A DNA stretch of 64,000 nucleotides from Diploptera punctata (taxonomy: Eukaryota; Arthropoda; Insecta; Blattodea; Blaberidae), in the NCBI GenBank assembly GCA_030220185.1, contig JASPKZ010004199.1:620001-684000 (forward strand), written 5' to 3'. This document shows, one piece after another, positions 38,773 through 49,690 of this stretch. The notes beneath the pieces were generated by a model. The model was given only the letters and a program-made list of their open reading frames with translations, searched no databases and was not told the DNA's origin. The position numbers were made by a program, and so were the translations under genes. Positions within the stretch are counted from its first letter, which is position 1, and the number at the start of each line of letters is the position of its first letter.

Positions 38773-39752
38773 TAGATGGCCCGGCGAACTTCGTATCGCC
38801 TTTAACTATTTTTACGTTAATTTTTTCGTATGGTTTTGTTGATTGAGATCAATTTATGTTGTCTGCATTCTCAGTATCATCCATAAGTGTATCATAAGGA
38901 TTATATACATTTATTGATGGAATATTTTGAGGAGGCTTGCTGATTTCATTATACTTTCGTTTTTTTTCTACGAACTTGTTGGCAGTTTGGATTCTCATCA
39001 TCAAGAAGTCTCTGTATAGTAATATCATCTTGTGATATATTATAGTCATCTTGTTTTTCATTTAATTGAGGCATGGAGATTGTTTTGGTAATATTAGGCA
39101 TATTATTATAACTAACAGACTTACTTACAGTTCTGTTATTCCGTTCCTTAGGATCTTCATATGTTTTTAAATTGACATTCTTCTTAAATGTAAGATTTAT
39201 GTCACATAGGCCTATACCAATTTGCGGAAATTCACTTGATATCTTATCATTCATGATCTCTAGAACTGATTCGCCATATTGTTCAATGTTCGCTTCTCGG
39301 TCCAGTTAAATTTAAATTAAGTTGCTGTCTTTCAACCAGATTACTTAAAACTAATACTTACACACCAAATTAATATTATTATCAATATATTGAAAATAAA
39401 ATAAACACAAACACGCTTAAATTATGAAATAATCAATATTTGTAATTCAATTGAAATTCGCGGTTGCAACAAAAAGCACAGCCATCTGGTTAAATAACAA
39501 ACCAATTACCTTACGCCGTCATCTGTTGGAATCGTATGGAACTCACAGATAATTATAACTCTTTGTTAAATAATAAACAAATCATTTGCAATAAAAAAAT
39601 AATGCGACTATAAATTTAGTTATAAACAACCGTAGGTCTCAAGTTGGATCAAACAGCACACAGCGTGCAAACTTTTATTAAAATCGGTTCAGTAGTTTAG
39701 GATTCCATTGCGGACAAATAACGTGACACGTAATTTTTATGTATTAAGATAT
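38771..39752 (+). mobile_element. REP2 (ends ACTAGATGGCCCGGCG ... AATCGGTTCAGTAG)
   Basis: The left end CACTAGATGGCCCGGCGAAC and right part AATCGGTTCAGTAGTTTAGG followed by TATTAAGATATAT match a style of repeat that I know from many arthropod genomes; its class is unclear to me. It carries coding-like sequence on the minus strand (38849-39311). Confidence 0.5.
38849..39311 (-). pseudogene. Unknown coding fragment inside REP2
   Basis: The minus-strand frame runs from a stop at about 39306 through EQYGESVLEIMNDKISSEFP (39200-39290), then LKTYEDPKERNNRTVSKSV, QDDITIQRLLDDENPNCQQ, and shifts frame near 38970 to FVEKKRKYNEISKPPQNIPS and a stop at 38849. The composition (acidic and Asn/Ser/Lys-rich, few hydrophobic runs) looks like real protein rather than chance. 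I do not recognise the family. It could be a retroelement ORF1 piece or a captured host exon set. Confidence 0.4.
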
Positions 39753-39918
39753 ATATATTTGCGGGTTTAACAATGTTATTACACTTATTACATTTTTCCG
39801 GCACCAATATTTGTCTTCAATTTCGCTTTATAATTTTTCTCCATTCGTCTCTATTATAATAACTTACATTTCTTCCTCTATTTCCCAGTCCTTCAAAGTT
39901 TCTCTAATACCTTGGATC
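39753..39918. other. Short unassigned segment
   Basis: TTCTCCATTCGTCTCTATTAT and TTTCCCAGTCCTTCAAAGTT resemble LINE 3' coding on the minus strand but are too short to place. Confidence 0.3.
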
Positions 39919-40069
<151 letters not shown>

Positions 40070-40354
40070 TAGTTTAACTGCCAGTGTTAATGCCTTAAAT
40101 CTTTGTCTGCCACTCAGGTATATTATATAGAGTGAAAACAACGCGTGTATGTATAGTATGATTCAGAGCTGCACAGGCAATGTTGTGTTGTATGACATGA
40201 TAAACCGAAACTATTTAAGATGTAACCCATTTCCTAAAATGAGAGGTTTTTTATTAATATTTGTTGACATTGGATTTTCTATCCTCAATTGATGTTTATA
40301 TGATTTTAAATTTAAATTAAATATCGATCACTTAATCTAAAAAATTCATGACGC
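40070..40354. other. No recognised feature
   Basis: Unassigned spacer. Confidence 0.4.
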
Positions 40355-40622
40355 GATATACCTAGAGGGCCTTTATTCAAACATCCATCTGCTGATCTTA
40401 CATCCATATGTTAATCACATAAATGGACGACCATCCAGCCAGTATGGGACTCGACATGCCGTGTCCCTAATCGTTATAGCTGGTTTTCTCAACCTTATCC
40501 AAATTATTTTTGATGCTGGGTTCACGTGAAAATTTCTTCTCCCATGGAAACTCGAACCAATATAAATCCCGAGCTCTTATCAAGGAATAATACCTTACAT
40601 CGTTCGGCTACGGTCCGGAACG
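40355..40622 (-). mobile_element. SINE-A, old copy
   Basis: CTAGAGGGCCTTTATTC, ACATCCATATGTTAATCACA, GGACTCGACATGC, TATAGCTGGTTTTCTCAACC, AAATTTCTTCTCCCATGG and CGTTCGGCTACGGTCCGG follow SINE-A in reverse order with many changes. Confidence 0.75.
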
Positions 40623-40771
40623 CATTCTAAAATAACATTAAATAATTTACAAACTACAGAAAAATATTGATTATTACTTTAGCTTTATGTCATTTTTTTT
40701 ATTTACTTTGGTATTAAATAAATTGTATATTCAGGAGTTAACATACTAAGAGTTGTCAGTATTCATTTAAA

Positions 40772-41090
40772 CCAATCTGTATGTAAAAAAAAAAGTGATC
40801 ACACTACAGGTCATAGGAGACCCTTCGGGTAGCAGGAGATTGACGCTCCCACGTTTTCTAGAAAATCGGTTCTTGATGTCTGGTGGATTGCCAGCCCTGC
40901 ATGTTGGCCGCTTTTACCCCAGAACAAGCGCCAGGTACTCATTTAGTTAGATGCTGAGTCGACCCCAGGACCATGGTGCCGCCAGAAAGCTTAAAAATCT
41001 TGACCCCGCCCAGGCTCGAACACTCAACCTTCTGGTTTTTAGCGTATTGCCTTAACCAACTAGGCTACCCCGTGCTCCAATCTGCATGTA
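40772..41090 (-). mobile_element. SINE-B with 14-bp TSD (one change)
   Basis: Flanks CCAATCTGTATGTA (40772-40785) and CCAATCTGCATGTA (41077-41090) agree in 13 of 14 bases. An A run at 40786-40793 sits at the wrong end for a sense A tail. The body contains CAGCCCTGCATGTTGGCCGC, GAGTCGACCCCAGGACCATG and a head ending CTAGGCTACCCCGTGC. Confidence 0.9.
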
Positions 41091-41319
41091 GATATAGGCT
41101 ACTTTTTTTTTCTGTAAGTGTTTCTTTTTCTTTCTATATTGTTTCGAGTTTCGAAGAAAGAATTTCTTAACTTTTTTGTTCATATCTGCCATTCAGTCCT
41201 GTATTAAAAAATGAAGTTCTGTTGATGTCTGTAAATAATGAATAATGTATTTAAAACTCCAGATTAAATGATATTAGAATCTAAATAAAATTTAACAAAA
41301 TATTGGATTTTTATTACAG

Positions 41320-41441
41320 TTGAAGCAATTGTTTTGAAGAAAGCAAATGTGCTACAAGAATCGCCATTTATATTCAACTTCACATCCTGCGAATTAATGG
41401 CCAAGATTGTGGCGACCTACTTCCAAGGAAACTATAAATAA
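41320..41441 (+). CDS. Candidate terminal exon, product unknown
   Basis: Preceded by ATTGGATTTTTATTACAG, a good splice acceptor. After two bases of a split codon, 39 sense codons follow and end at TAA (41439-41441), in a sequence with protein-like composition: LKKANVLQESPFIFNF, then CELMAKIVATYFQGNYK. An AATAAA overlaps the stop. I cannot name the protein; the small hydrophobic C-terminus is faintly like insect chemoreceptor ends but lacks their TYxxxxxQF motif. It could be a real last exon of a gene lying upstream, a dead exon, or chance. Confidence 0.4.
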
Positions 41442-42261
41442 AAATGAGAGTCAGTCCGCCAGGAATCCTGGAACCTACACATTCTTACATTTATTCCTTG
41501 TGATGCTATTATGTAGGCCTACTTCCAAGATAATATATCGAAGATAATGTGAAATGGATATACAAGATAAGAAATGGTGCTATACTGGAACGAGATTAGA
41601 ATCTTGCTGTAAAATATAAAAAAAATTGACTGACGTATTAGCTAACAACCAACTCTCTTCTTAAAAGAGAAAAATGTTCGAAGCAGAACATTTCAGATGA
41701 TAACATTAAAATGAATTTATCTAAAATTATATAAAAAGGAAGGTACCGGTATAAAAAACATAAGAATAAAATGTATGAATAATTATATGACACTTGTTCT
41801 GGTCTCGTTGCCTCTTAATCGAGGATTAAATTTCTTGTTGAAGCTTTCAGGGTTTTCATTAGCCTTAACATTAAGGCAAATATCAACAAAGTCAGGACGC
41901 ATTTCTCCTGAAAAGTTATAGATCTCATAATTACTGTCAATCTTAATCATAAGAAATTAAAGTAATGGCAGTAAAGCCATATAATTAACAAATATAGAGT
42001 GAAGTCTCCCTTGTTGTAACAAAGACAGCGAGTTAGCGTATTAGAAATAAGATTTAAAATACCTAAGCCTACTTCGAGTCTATATTGTGAGAAATCTCTC
42101 AATAAAACTAAAGTCACCGTTCACCATAATGAATGTAGTAGCGCAGAAAAGGCATACGATCTGGAAACCATTTATCTACAGCGAGAGAAAATGTACATCC
42201 TCACATACACAATAACATATCTAAAGAAAAATCATTGCTGACCATAGTACTTGAAAATAAA
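41442..42261. other. No recognised feature
   Basis: Unassigned; one TAGGCCTA at 41514. Confidence 0.4.
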
Positions 42262-42520
42262 TCATCATCATCAACAACAATCACGGATTAAGCCCATGTG
42301 GCTTGTTCCGGTCTCATAGATTCTCATTCAAAAGTTGGATCCATCTCTTCTTCGGTCTACCAACATTCCTGCGTCCTTTTGGTTTGTATTTAAGTATAAT
42401 TTTTGGAATGCGATCATCTTCCATTCTTTGAACATGTTCTTTCCAGTTTTTTCTAGATTATTTTATTCTATCTAAGAGTTTAAAGATATTTAGCTCAGTT
42501 CTAATATCGTCATTCTTGAA
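42262..42520 (-). mobile_element. RTE-B-related 3' fragment
   Basis: Minus strand: KNDDIRTELNIFKLLDRIK, then HVQRMEDDRIPKIILKYKPK and GRRNVGRPKKRW. Stem-loop AAGCC-CATGT-GGCTT at 42290-42304; tail (GAT)n/(GTT)n at 42262-42282. Confidence 0.85.
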
Positions 42521-42550
42521 AATAAATAAAACCATGAATCAATAAATGTA

Positions 42551-44541
42551 TAATTCAATAGTGAGAAGTGGTTTGATGAGGAATGTGCCGACATTGTAAA
42601 GAAAAGAAAGATAGCAAAAATGAAATGGTTACACGAGCCAAATGAGGTAAATTTAGAGCAATTGGGTAGTGTTAGACGGGAAACCACCAAGTTACTAAAG
42701 AGTAAGAAGAGGGAATATTTGAGAGAGAAGATTAATGATCTTGAAATGAATGCAAAAAATAGGAACATTAGAGAATTATATCAGGGAATTAGTATAGAGA
42801 AGAAAGGGTTTCAGGCTAGAACAAACATAATTCGGAATGAAAATGGGGATATGATTGCAGGTTACAAGAGTATATTAAATAGATGGAAAAGTTATTTTAA
42901 TCAGCTATTAAATGTACATACAGAACAGGACATTGAGGAGGATAAGTTACAGACAGCAGAAATGCTAGTCGCAGAGCCAAGTGCATTAGAGGTTGAAATG
43001 GCAATTGAAAAATTGAAGATGTATAAAGCATCAGGTTCAGATGAGATCCCAGCAGAACTGATAAAATCAGGGGGAGAAAAATTGATGGAAAAGATACGCT
43101 GGTTGCTTAGTATGATTTGGGAAAAAGAAGCTCTTCCAGATGAATGGAAGGAATCAATTATCGTACCAATTTATAAGAAAGGAGATAAAACTGATTGCAA
43201 CAACTATAGGGGCATCTCATTACTTTCAACTTCGTACAAAATTCTAACAAATATATTAGTAAGCAGACTTACTCCCTACATTGATGACATTCTAGGAGAT
43301 CATCAATGTGCATTTAGAAGAAACAGGTCTACAACAGATCAGATTTTTAGTATAAGACAGATTTTAGAAAAGAAATGGGAATATAATGGTACTGTACATC
43401 AACTATATGTAGACTTCATCAAAAAGCATATGATTCAATTAAGAGGGAGAGAGTTATATAGTATCCTGCTGGAGTTCGGAATTCCTAAAAAGTTAGTTAG
43501 ACTTATACGAATGTGTCTAAATGGCTCAACGAGTAGGGTGCGTGTAGGCAAACAGTTTTCAGACACTTTTGAAATCCAGAATGGGTTGAAGCAAGGAGAT
43601 GCACTATCTCCTCTACTATTTAATTTTGTACTAGAGCATGCCATTAAATCTTTAGAGAATGAGGATGGCTTACAACTGAATGTATTAATAAGCTGTTAGT
43701 TTATGCTGATGATGTAGTACTACTGGCCGATAGCGAGGAGATACTAAAGGCCAACACGCACACACTATTGAGTAACACTAAGAAATTAGGACTGGAAGTA
43801 AATATCAGTAAAACTAAATATATGGTCACACGTAGAAATACATTATATAATGGAAATGGACAGCTAATGACAAATGAGGGAAATTTTGAGGAATTGGCTG
43901 AATTCAAATACCTAGGAACAATAATCACAAATAGGAATGAGATGCACAAAGAAATTAAACATAGGCTCAATTCTGGAAATGCATGCTATTATGCATTGCA
44001 GAGACTTTTGATGTCCCAACTCTTTTCAAAAAACGTTAAGCTGAAAATATATAAAACTATTATTCTACCAGTTATATTATATGGGTGCGAAACATGGACT
44101 TTTACTTTAAGGGAGGAAAGGAGATTACGAGTATTTGAGAATAAAGTTCTTAGGAAAATATTTGGACCAAAGAGAGATGAACAGACAGGTGAATGGAGAA
44201 GACTACATAACAATGAACTACATGGTCTTTATAGGAAGCCAGATATAATAAGAACAGTTAAGTCCCGTAGACTGCGATGGGCAGGGCATGTTGCGCGTAT
44301 GGGGAATGAAAGACGTGCATGGAAACTTCTTGTAGGAAAGCCAGAAGAAAAACGCCCAGTTGGTAGACCAAGAATGAGGTGGGAGAACAACATTAACTAT
44401 GATTTGAGGGAAGTAGATTATACAGGGAATGATTGGAAAGCATTAGCTCAGGATAGGGATGTTTGGAGAGCTTATGTCCGTGCGGCCATGAACCTACGGG
44501 TTCGATAGTGCCAGTGAGTAAGTAAGTAAGTAAGTAATAGT
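42551..44541 (+). mobile_element. LINE-A, longest copy (RT to 3' end)
   Basis: Two kb with the reverse transcriptase, the C-terminal domain and the 3' end. It is 5'-truncated before the endonuclease. The 3' end shows GAACCTACGGGTTCGATAG, GCCAGTGAGTAAG and (TAAG)n. It abuts an RTE-B fragment at the left and a LINE-C fragment at the right. Confidence 0.93.
42554..44508 (+). pseudogene. LINE-A reverse transcriptase, few lesions
   Basis: The enzyme would copy LINE RNA into DNA. The first frame (42554-43699) has EKWFDEECADIVKKRKIAK, NYRGISLLSTSYKIL (about 43200), HQCAFRRNRSTTDQIF, YVDF (box A, first Asp), GIPKKLVRLI, NGLKQGDALSPLLFN (about 43580) and ends prematurely at 43699. The catalytic LLVYADDVVLLAD follows at about 43690-43730 in another frame that stays open to 44508 (YGCETWTFTLREERRLRVFE, HVARMGNERRAW, GRPRMRWENN, NLRVR). 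Compared with 28063-28080 a single base is missing near 43681. A second local pair of shifts lies just after YVDF. Otherwise the frame is preserved. Confidence 0.9.
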
Positions 44542-44960
44542 GAGAAGTACTGTCATATGGAGCTGAAGCATGTAAATTCAACAAATACTTAGAACAAAAA
44601 CTTATGTCAGTGGAAATGGATTTGTTGAGGAGAGCAGCAAGATGCTTAAAATTGAAAAAAAAAAAACAAGGAATAAAGTCATGCGAAAAAAAAGAATATT
44701 AAATATTCAATAGTAGATTATTTAATATAAAAGCAGTGAACATGGTATGGACATGTACGGCGAAAGCAACAAGAAAGGTTGTCCAGAAAAACACTGGAAT
44801 GGTGTCCACCTGGAAGAAGAAAGAAAGGAAGACCTTGAAACTCATAGATGCCGGGAATGAGAACAAGAGGACTGGAGGATATGGAGTGGATGCATAGGGA
44901 TGAATAAAGAAGGAAAATAAAATTTTAGGCACAGAAAGATGTGAATACTTGAAAATCTAT
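44541..44960 (+). mobile_element. LINE-C 3' fragment
   Basis: VLSYGAEACKFNKYLEQKL-like start with CRWKWIC-type spacing, then a decayed KTLEWCPPGRRKKGRP segment and ATGAGAACAAGAGGACTGGA. It matches the reverse complement of 8140-8700. Dead; several stops. Confidence 0.75.
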
Positions 44961-44994
44961 TTATACATAATAAAAATAAATACTTCTTACAGTA

Positions 44995-45070
44995 GGGTTA
45001 GGGATGCATGGAGAGGTTATGTCCGCGCGACCATGAACCTCCACTCGATAGTGCCAGTGACTTAAGTAGT
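44995..45070 (+). mobile_element. LINE-A extreme 3' end
   Basis: GGGATGCATGGAGAGGTTATG, CCGCGCGACCATGAACCTCC and TAGTGCCAGTGACTTAAG; only the last 75 bp of the family. Confidence 0.75.
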
Positions 45071-45818
45071 TAATTTAAATTTATTTTCCAGATTAAAATA
45101 AAGCTACTAATTGTGAATTGGTTCGTTACTCCCTGTTCGTATGAAGATGGCGGAAGGGTCAAGAATCCTATAACCAGAATGGCACCGACATTCTGAGAAT
45201 TCTCGCGCGTTCATAGGAAATTCCACTTGTCTTCTTTTTATTATGCCAGCTTCACTTTTGCTCTCTGAGCAACGTCATCGCCATGACGTCAACGACACGT
45301 TTTCGCTGGAATTCAAATTGAACTTCCTGTGCGTTGAACCATGCACTACTAGTTCGTCATTTGTTATATAATTTGTGAGGAATATTACGTTTGTGCATTT
45401 CCACAAAATGCGCACATACCGTGCATAACAAATTATAAGGAAAGTATTCAGTAATTTCAATGCAAGAGTATGACACTAACTCCTGCACACTAAAGAATCT
45501 ATGCCGTATCTCTCAGCAGTCTGACAGGTCTCTACAAAATAATTATGTCATTCAAGTCAGTATACCAATCACCATCAATTACAAACTTCTACAAAAAATA
45601 TATATATATATATATCCTCTGAAATAAGTGGAATTATAAACAATCCATGCTACATTTACATATAGACTTTTGCTCTCCATTTTTTTCCAATTATCATTTT
45701 AAAAACATTATTTGATGTTACAATATGAGAAGATTTAAATATCTTAATGATTTCGCTTTCACCATTGTATGTTATTCACCATTACTATCAGAAAAAAAAA
45801 AATATAACGAATTACATA
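45071..45818. other. No recognised feature; TGACGTCA at 45284
   Basis: Unassigned. A perfect CRE-type palindrome TGACGTCA lies in a slightly GC-rich patch (45240-45320), which may be chance. Confidence 0.35.
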
Positions 45819-45899
45819 TAGGGCAAACTCGGCTAATTTCGTGACACGGATTTTTTTTTTTTTTCTTTCGTTGAAACGAAGTTATGCTGGCAAGAAAAA

Positions 45900-46250
45900 T
45901 ACATTATTTTCTGTTTCATAGGTGGCAGAAAGTATATTTTCTTGCTGTGTTTTCACATTTGTGATAACAGCATTCCTTGGGTATATTTTGTTAATTTGTC
46001 GAGGAAGTGTTTTCATTCAGGCTAGCAGTTGTTAGAGTGAATACTTGTCTGTGTTTGAAGAACATTTTTTGTATTCTTTTCTATCTCATAGATGGCAGAA
46101 AGTCTATTTTCTTGCTGTTTTTTTTTTTCATATTTGTAATAACATTCCTTGGGTATATTTTGTTAACTTGTTGAGGAAGAGTTTAAATTTATGCTAGCAG
46201 TTGTTAGAGTGAATACTTGTCTGTGTTTGCAGAACATTTTTCAGTAGATA
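45900..46250 (+). repeat. Tandem duplication of about 175 bp in the pogo-like element
   Basis: CATAGGTGGCAGAAAGTATA ... CTTGTCTGTGTTTGAAGAAC and CATAGATGGCAGAAAGTCTA ... CTTGTCTGTGTTTGCAGAAC are two successive copies with scattered differences. Confidence 0.85.
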
Positions 46251-46255
46251 TTCGT

Positions 46256-46405
46256 CGACACTAAAGATGAACTATGGATTAAATGTCGAAAATGTGATGT
46301 GTGGTTCCATGAAACGTGCCAAATGGTGACTGTTAATAAATGCATTTCAAAACCATTGAATTTAACATGGAGAGTGATTAAAAAGTTTGTCACAAATTTA
46401 CCCTA
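46256..46405 (+). pseudogene. PHD/zinc-finger-like tail of a transposase
   Basis: One frame reads DTKDELWIKCRKCDVWFHE then TCQMV and ends with TAA at about 46403. The W-x-x-C-x-x-C-x-x-W-x-H-E-x-C spacing matches a zinc-finger tail seen at the C-terminus of some pogo/Tigger-like transposases, from memory. No catalytic part is visible. Confidence 0.5.
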
Positions 46406-46892
46406 ATACTATCACGAAATTACCTGAGTTCTCCAAACCTCCAGAAAAATAGATTCGTATGATCGGGGCAAGAGGATTCTTAGCTAAATTTTGGAACTTC
46501 TTAGATTTGGGCAGAGTGCATCTTTCTAAAATTGCCATCGCTGCCATTAGAAGATCAATTTCAATTTTAAGAAACCATCTTTACTAAATTTATACATAAT
46601 AGAATATAATTAAGTTACAATTTGAAACTTTTTAATGTATTTACAAAATGTATTTCATCAATTTCGAAAATTGTCTGTATCACTTAGTCTTTGTGGCAGT
46701 CCTCTAATGAGGAACGTTTTATGTATTAATACGTCATATTGGTAATAAAATATATATTCGACAACTCAGCATATATATTTCATTCATCTATCCTTAACTT
46801 TAATATTGCCAAGACTCTAACCAGAATTTTTCATAATATTGAGGTATAATAATCTAAAAGCTTATCACGAAATTAGCCTAGTTTGCTATACT

Positions 46893-47705
46893 ATCTAATA
46901 TATAAAAATGAATGTTTGTTTGATTATTTGATTGTTTGTTCGTACTTTATGCGTGGCCATACCGTTGATCCGATTGTGATGAGGCTTTTTGCAAATGTTC
47001 GGAAGATTCCCGAGATGAATTTTGTTCAGGGGATTCCCGGGATGAACATAGGCAATAAGAGAGTTGTGGTACTCAACTCCTACATCCTTAAAAATCGCTC
47101 TTTGTAGTGGAAAAGTGAAAAAAAAAACTATTTGGACGCATAAATGGCTTACGCTGATTAAACCATAACAAATACACAATTAATGTACTCAGAATTGAAT
47201 ATCTCAAAAAGCTATACAAAAAAATCCACGACAGCATATGTTTATCTCTTACGGATAACTTACAATAACCATTTTTGTCTTTCATTGATGCCAAGAAGAT
47301 CGAGACAAGTATAGCAGCATAGCAGCACATGGCGGGTATTCTTTTACGGATAACTCACAATAACGAATGTCGTCTTTTAGCTCATTTATGCCAAGAAGAT
47401 CGGGATAAGTAGATTCCCGGGCAACACAGGGCAGCACGGGGTATATAAAATAATTACGATATAAATTTTTCATTGTATTTATTTAACCAAACATAAAACA
47501 CATTAATTTTTGTATTTCAGGTCATTTATGTCAAGAAGATCGGGATAAGTAGATTCCCCGAGCAACGCCGGGTAATCAGTACGGGGTATCTAAAAAATAT
47601 AAATTTATAATTATATTTCCTTTCACTTATTCAACTAAACATAAAAGCACATTAATTTTAATTTATTTAGGCGTAGCAGCGCACGCCGGGTATTAGCCAG
47701 TAATA
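46893..47705 (-). mobile_element. REP1 copy 3
   Basis: Starts (on the plus strand) TATCTAATATATAAAAATG and ends GCACGCCGGGTATTAGCCAG, the reverse complement of the REP1 ends. Internal landmarks GGCCATACCGTTGATCCGAT and AGAGAGTTGTGGTACTCAAC are shared. It begins 3 bp from the pogo-like right end. Confidence 0.75.
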
Positions 47706-47805
47706 AATAACAATAATATTTCAGTACTTTTAACATTCATTGTTATCACAATTAACGTTATGTATTAACATTTTAAAAAGAATAATATAAGTAACTATCT
47801 TTATA

Positions 47806-48012
47806 TCTGTCTTCCTCAATTAGAATTGATTTTTGTTCAAAAAAGTCGTTAATTATTAAAAGCATGAACGGCTTTCAAAATATGTTTCATCTTCGGCGTG
47901 CAATTTGATACCAAATAGCATGCCGAAGATGAAACATGTTTTAAAAGCCCTTCATGATTTTAATACTTAACGAAGCTTTTTTGAACAAAAATAAATTCGA
48001 ATAGAGGAAGAC
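47806..48012. repeat. FB4 foldback (imperfect palindrome, about 205 bp)
   Basis: TGTCTTCCTCAATTAGAATTG, TTTTGTTCAAAAAAGTCG, AAAATATGTTTCATCTTCGG at the left are mirrored by CCGAAGATGAAACATGTTTT, CTTTTTTGAACAAAAATAAA and GAATAGAGGAAGACGG at the right. The loop is ATTTGATACCAAAT. Confidence 0.85.
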
Positions 48013-48237
48013 GGATATAAACAAGATACTTACATTACACTGAACAACAAAAAATAAACTTTTTTTTTGTCTCAGAAAGAAAAATATGTGATTCTGATAG
48101 TATTTTTTCTCCTGAATTCAAATATTATATCGGTTTTTCTCCATCACGCAAGGTTTCCGAGAGACAGGAATTTATAATTTCAAACACTAATATTTTCTAC
48201 ATTCGTAACTACACAATATTCGAACATTCGGACTCAC

Positions 48238-48370
48238 CTAGAAAGTAAGAAATGCTCGATTTTCTGCTATATTTCGCCTGTGGAGCATCCCTCTTGATGG
48301 TCCAACAATAATCGGCCAGTATATTAGGATTCAATTTGCCTTGATATTTCTTTTCCATGGCTGAAATCTC
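48238..48370 (-). CDS. Candidate 133-nt exon with LADYCW motif
   Basis: On the minus strand AACTAACTCAG precedes the block and GTGAGT follows it exactly (48237-48232), a consensus donor; the acceptor lacks a strong pyrimidine tract. Between them 44 codons are open and protein-like: EISAMEKKYQGK, LNPNILADYCWTIKRDAPQ, AKYSRKSSISYFL. The LNPNxLADYCW phrase is familiar to me from repeated insect proteins that I take to be transposon-linked, but I cannot name the family. It may be a transposon-derived exon. Confidence 0.4.
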
Positions 48371-48669
48371 CTGAGTTAGTTCGTTTGGTTTTATTTTACA
48401 ATGGACAAATAGAAGAAAAGATGTTTATTAAAAAAATTATTTAAATCCATTATTGAAATTGAAATAAAAAAAACTGTGGGTGATGGAGAAATCCGAATAC
48501 ATATTTGAAAACAGGATAAAAAACTGCATTAAGTACAACTATTGGTACTCATGAGACAAAAATCATGTTGACCGGTGTTATTATTTTTAAAAAAATAATA
48601 ATACATAATGCGGCACAAGTCAGTAACCAAAAATGCAAATAGGTTATATTATTTTCTGGTAGCTTACAA

Positions 48670-48955
48670 CTACCGAAATTGTTCAAAGTGACTTCCATTG
48701 TTGTTTAAGCATTTATGACATCGTTATAACACTGATTTGCAGATGTTATCACGCAAGTTCCCATTATTACCATAAGTGTTTTCAAATTCCTGTTCAATCA
48801 ACTCACGTAAATGTAGCAGGTTTAGTGGTTTAGTACTGAAAACTTTGTCCTTCAAAACTCCCCACATTAAAAAGTCACATGGCGTGAGGTCTGGTGATCT
48901 AGGTGGTCAATCGATTTTACTACGCCTTCCAAACCATTCTTGAAAATAAGTAACT
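48670..48955 (-). pseudogene. Mariner-superfamily transposase C-terminus
   Basis: The minus strand reads EWFGRRSKID, a stop in place of the expected Trp, then PPRSPDLTPCDFLMWGVLK, DKVFSTKPLNLLHLRELIE, and later NNNGSHFEQFR and a TAG at 48670-48672. PPRSPDLTPCDFxLWG is the last catalytic block of a large group of insect mariner-like transposases. Two in-frame stops. The N-terminal part is not nearby. Confidence 0.8.
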
Positions 48956-49004
48956 TGAAGTCGTTATAGACAGTACTGGACAAGATGTATTCCCTAGTTA
49001 GGAA

Positions 49005-49150
49005 ATTACCTCAAGCAGTAGTGTTTCAGATTATATTCTGAAGGTCCCGTATTCAAACCCCAGTTTCAACCAATCTGATGTTTTTCCTTGCAACCATGTG
49101 CAGTGGTTAACTGACTTATGCTGGACTTGGTATTTCATTTAGCAACAAAC
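49005..49150 (+). mobile_element. SINE-E (tRNA-like), copy 1
   Basis: CAAGCAGTAGTGTTTCAGATT, GGTCCCGTATTCAAACCCC (B box) and ACCAATCTGATGTTTTTCC are shared with 60935-61075. Two diverged copies only, so the limits are rough. Confidence 0.6.
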
Positions 49151-49445
49151 CAAGGATTCCTAACTTTTGATCCTAAAAATACCTATGCCATTCAAGCAAG
49201 ACAACAATAAAACTATACTGTGTATTAAAATATAATTTTACTCACGCGTCAAATATACAATATTAATGTTACGGTAAATTACTCGTATATCTGTTATAAT
49301 AAATAATTATAGTACGTGCTAATTTTAGCAACAAACCAAGGATTTCTAACTTTCGTCCCTAAAAATAATTATGTAATTCAAGCCAATGTTACCAACGTCA
49401 CATGGTAATAAAATCATACTGTAAATTAAAAATACATAATACTTA
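49151..49445. repeat. Short near-tandem repeat region
   Basis: TAGCAACAAACCAAGGATTCC TAACTTTTG-type sequence (49138-49200) recurs at 49326-49385 as a diverged copy about 190 bp later. Otherwise unassigned. Confidence 0.5.
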
Positions 49446-49690
49446 TAAACATATTAGGAAAAATAGAAGAAAGATATTTGAAATGGTATGAACACCTCAT
49501 AAGAATGGAAGAAGGAGAAAACCAAAGAAGATCCTTAATTGGAAAGCTAATGGAAGAAGTGGAAGAGGCAAGCCTAGAGAACGATGGATGGATGGAGTGA
49601 AGAGAAGTATGGAAGCTAGAGATTTGAGGTAAAAGGATGATTTAGACAGGAATCTTTGGCGACAAATCACTTTGGGTTGAAGGAGAAACA
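49446..49690 (+). mobile_element. LINE-D C-terminal fragment
   Basis: KIEERYLKWYEHLIRMEEGE and, after a shift, GRGKPRERWMDGVKRSMEA then DLDRNLWRQIT-like sequence. The pattern is the C-terminal block of an RTE-like LINE distinct from the others here. Ends near AATAAAACATATATATAATA. Confidence 0.65.

Larger units (their letters stand above)
45819..46890 (+). mobile_element. Pogo-like DNA transposon remnant, TA-flanked
   Basis: GGGCAAACTCGGCTAATTTC at 45821 is matched in reverse complement by TCACGAAATTAGCCTAGTTTG to 46888 (about 25 of 30 agree), with TA outside each end. Inside are a tandem duplication (45900-46250) and a short frame resembling the zinc-finger tail found on some pogo-type transposases. 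Length about 1.07 kb, so most of a transposase is deleted. Confidence 0.6.
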
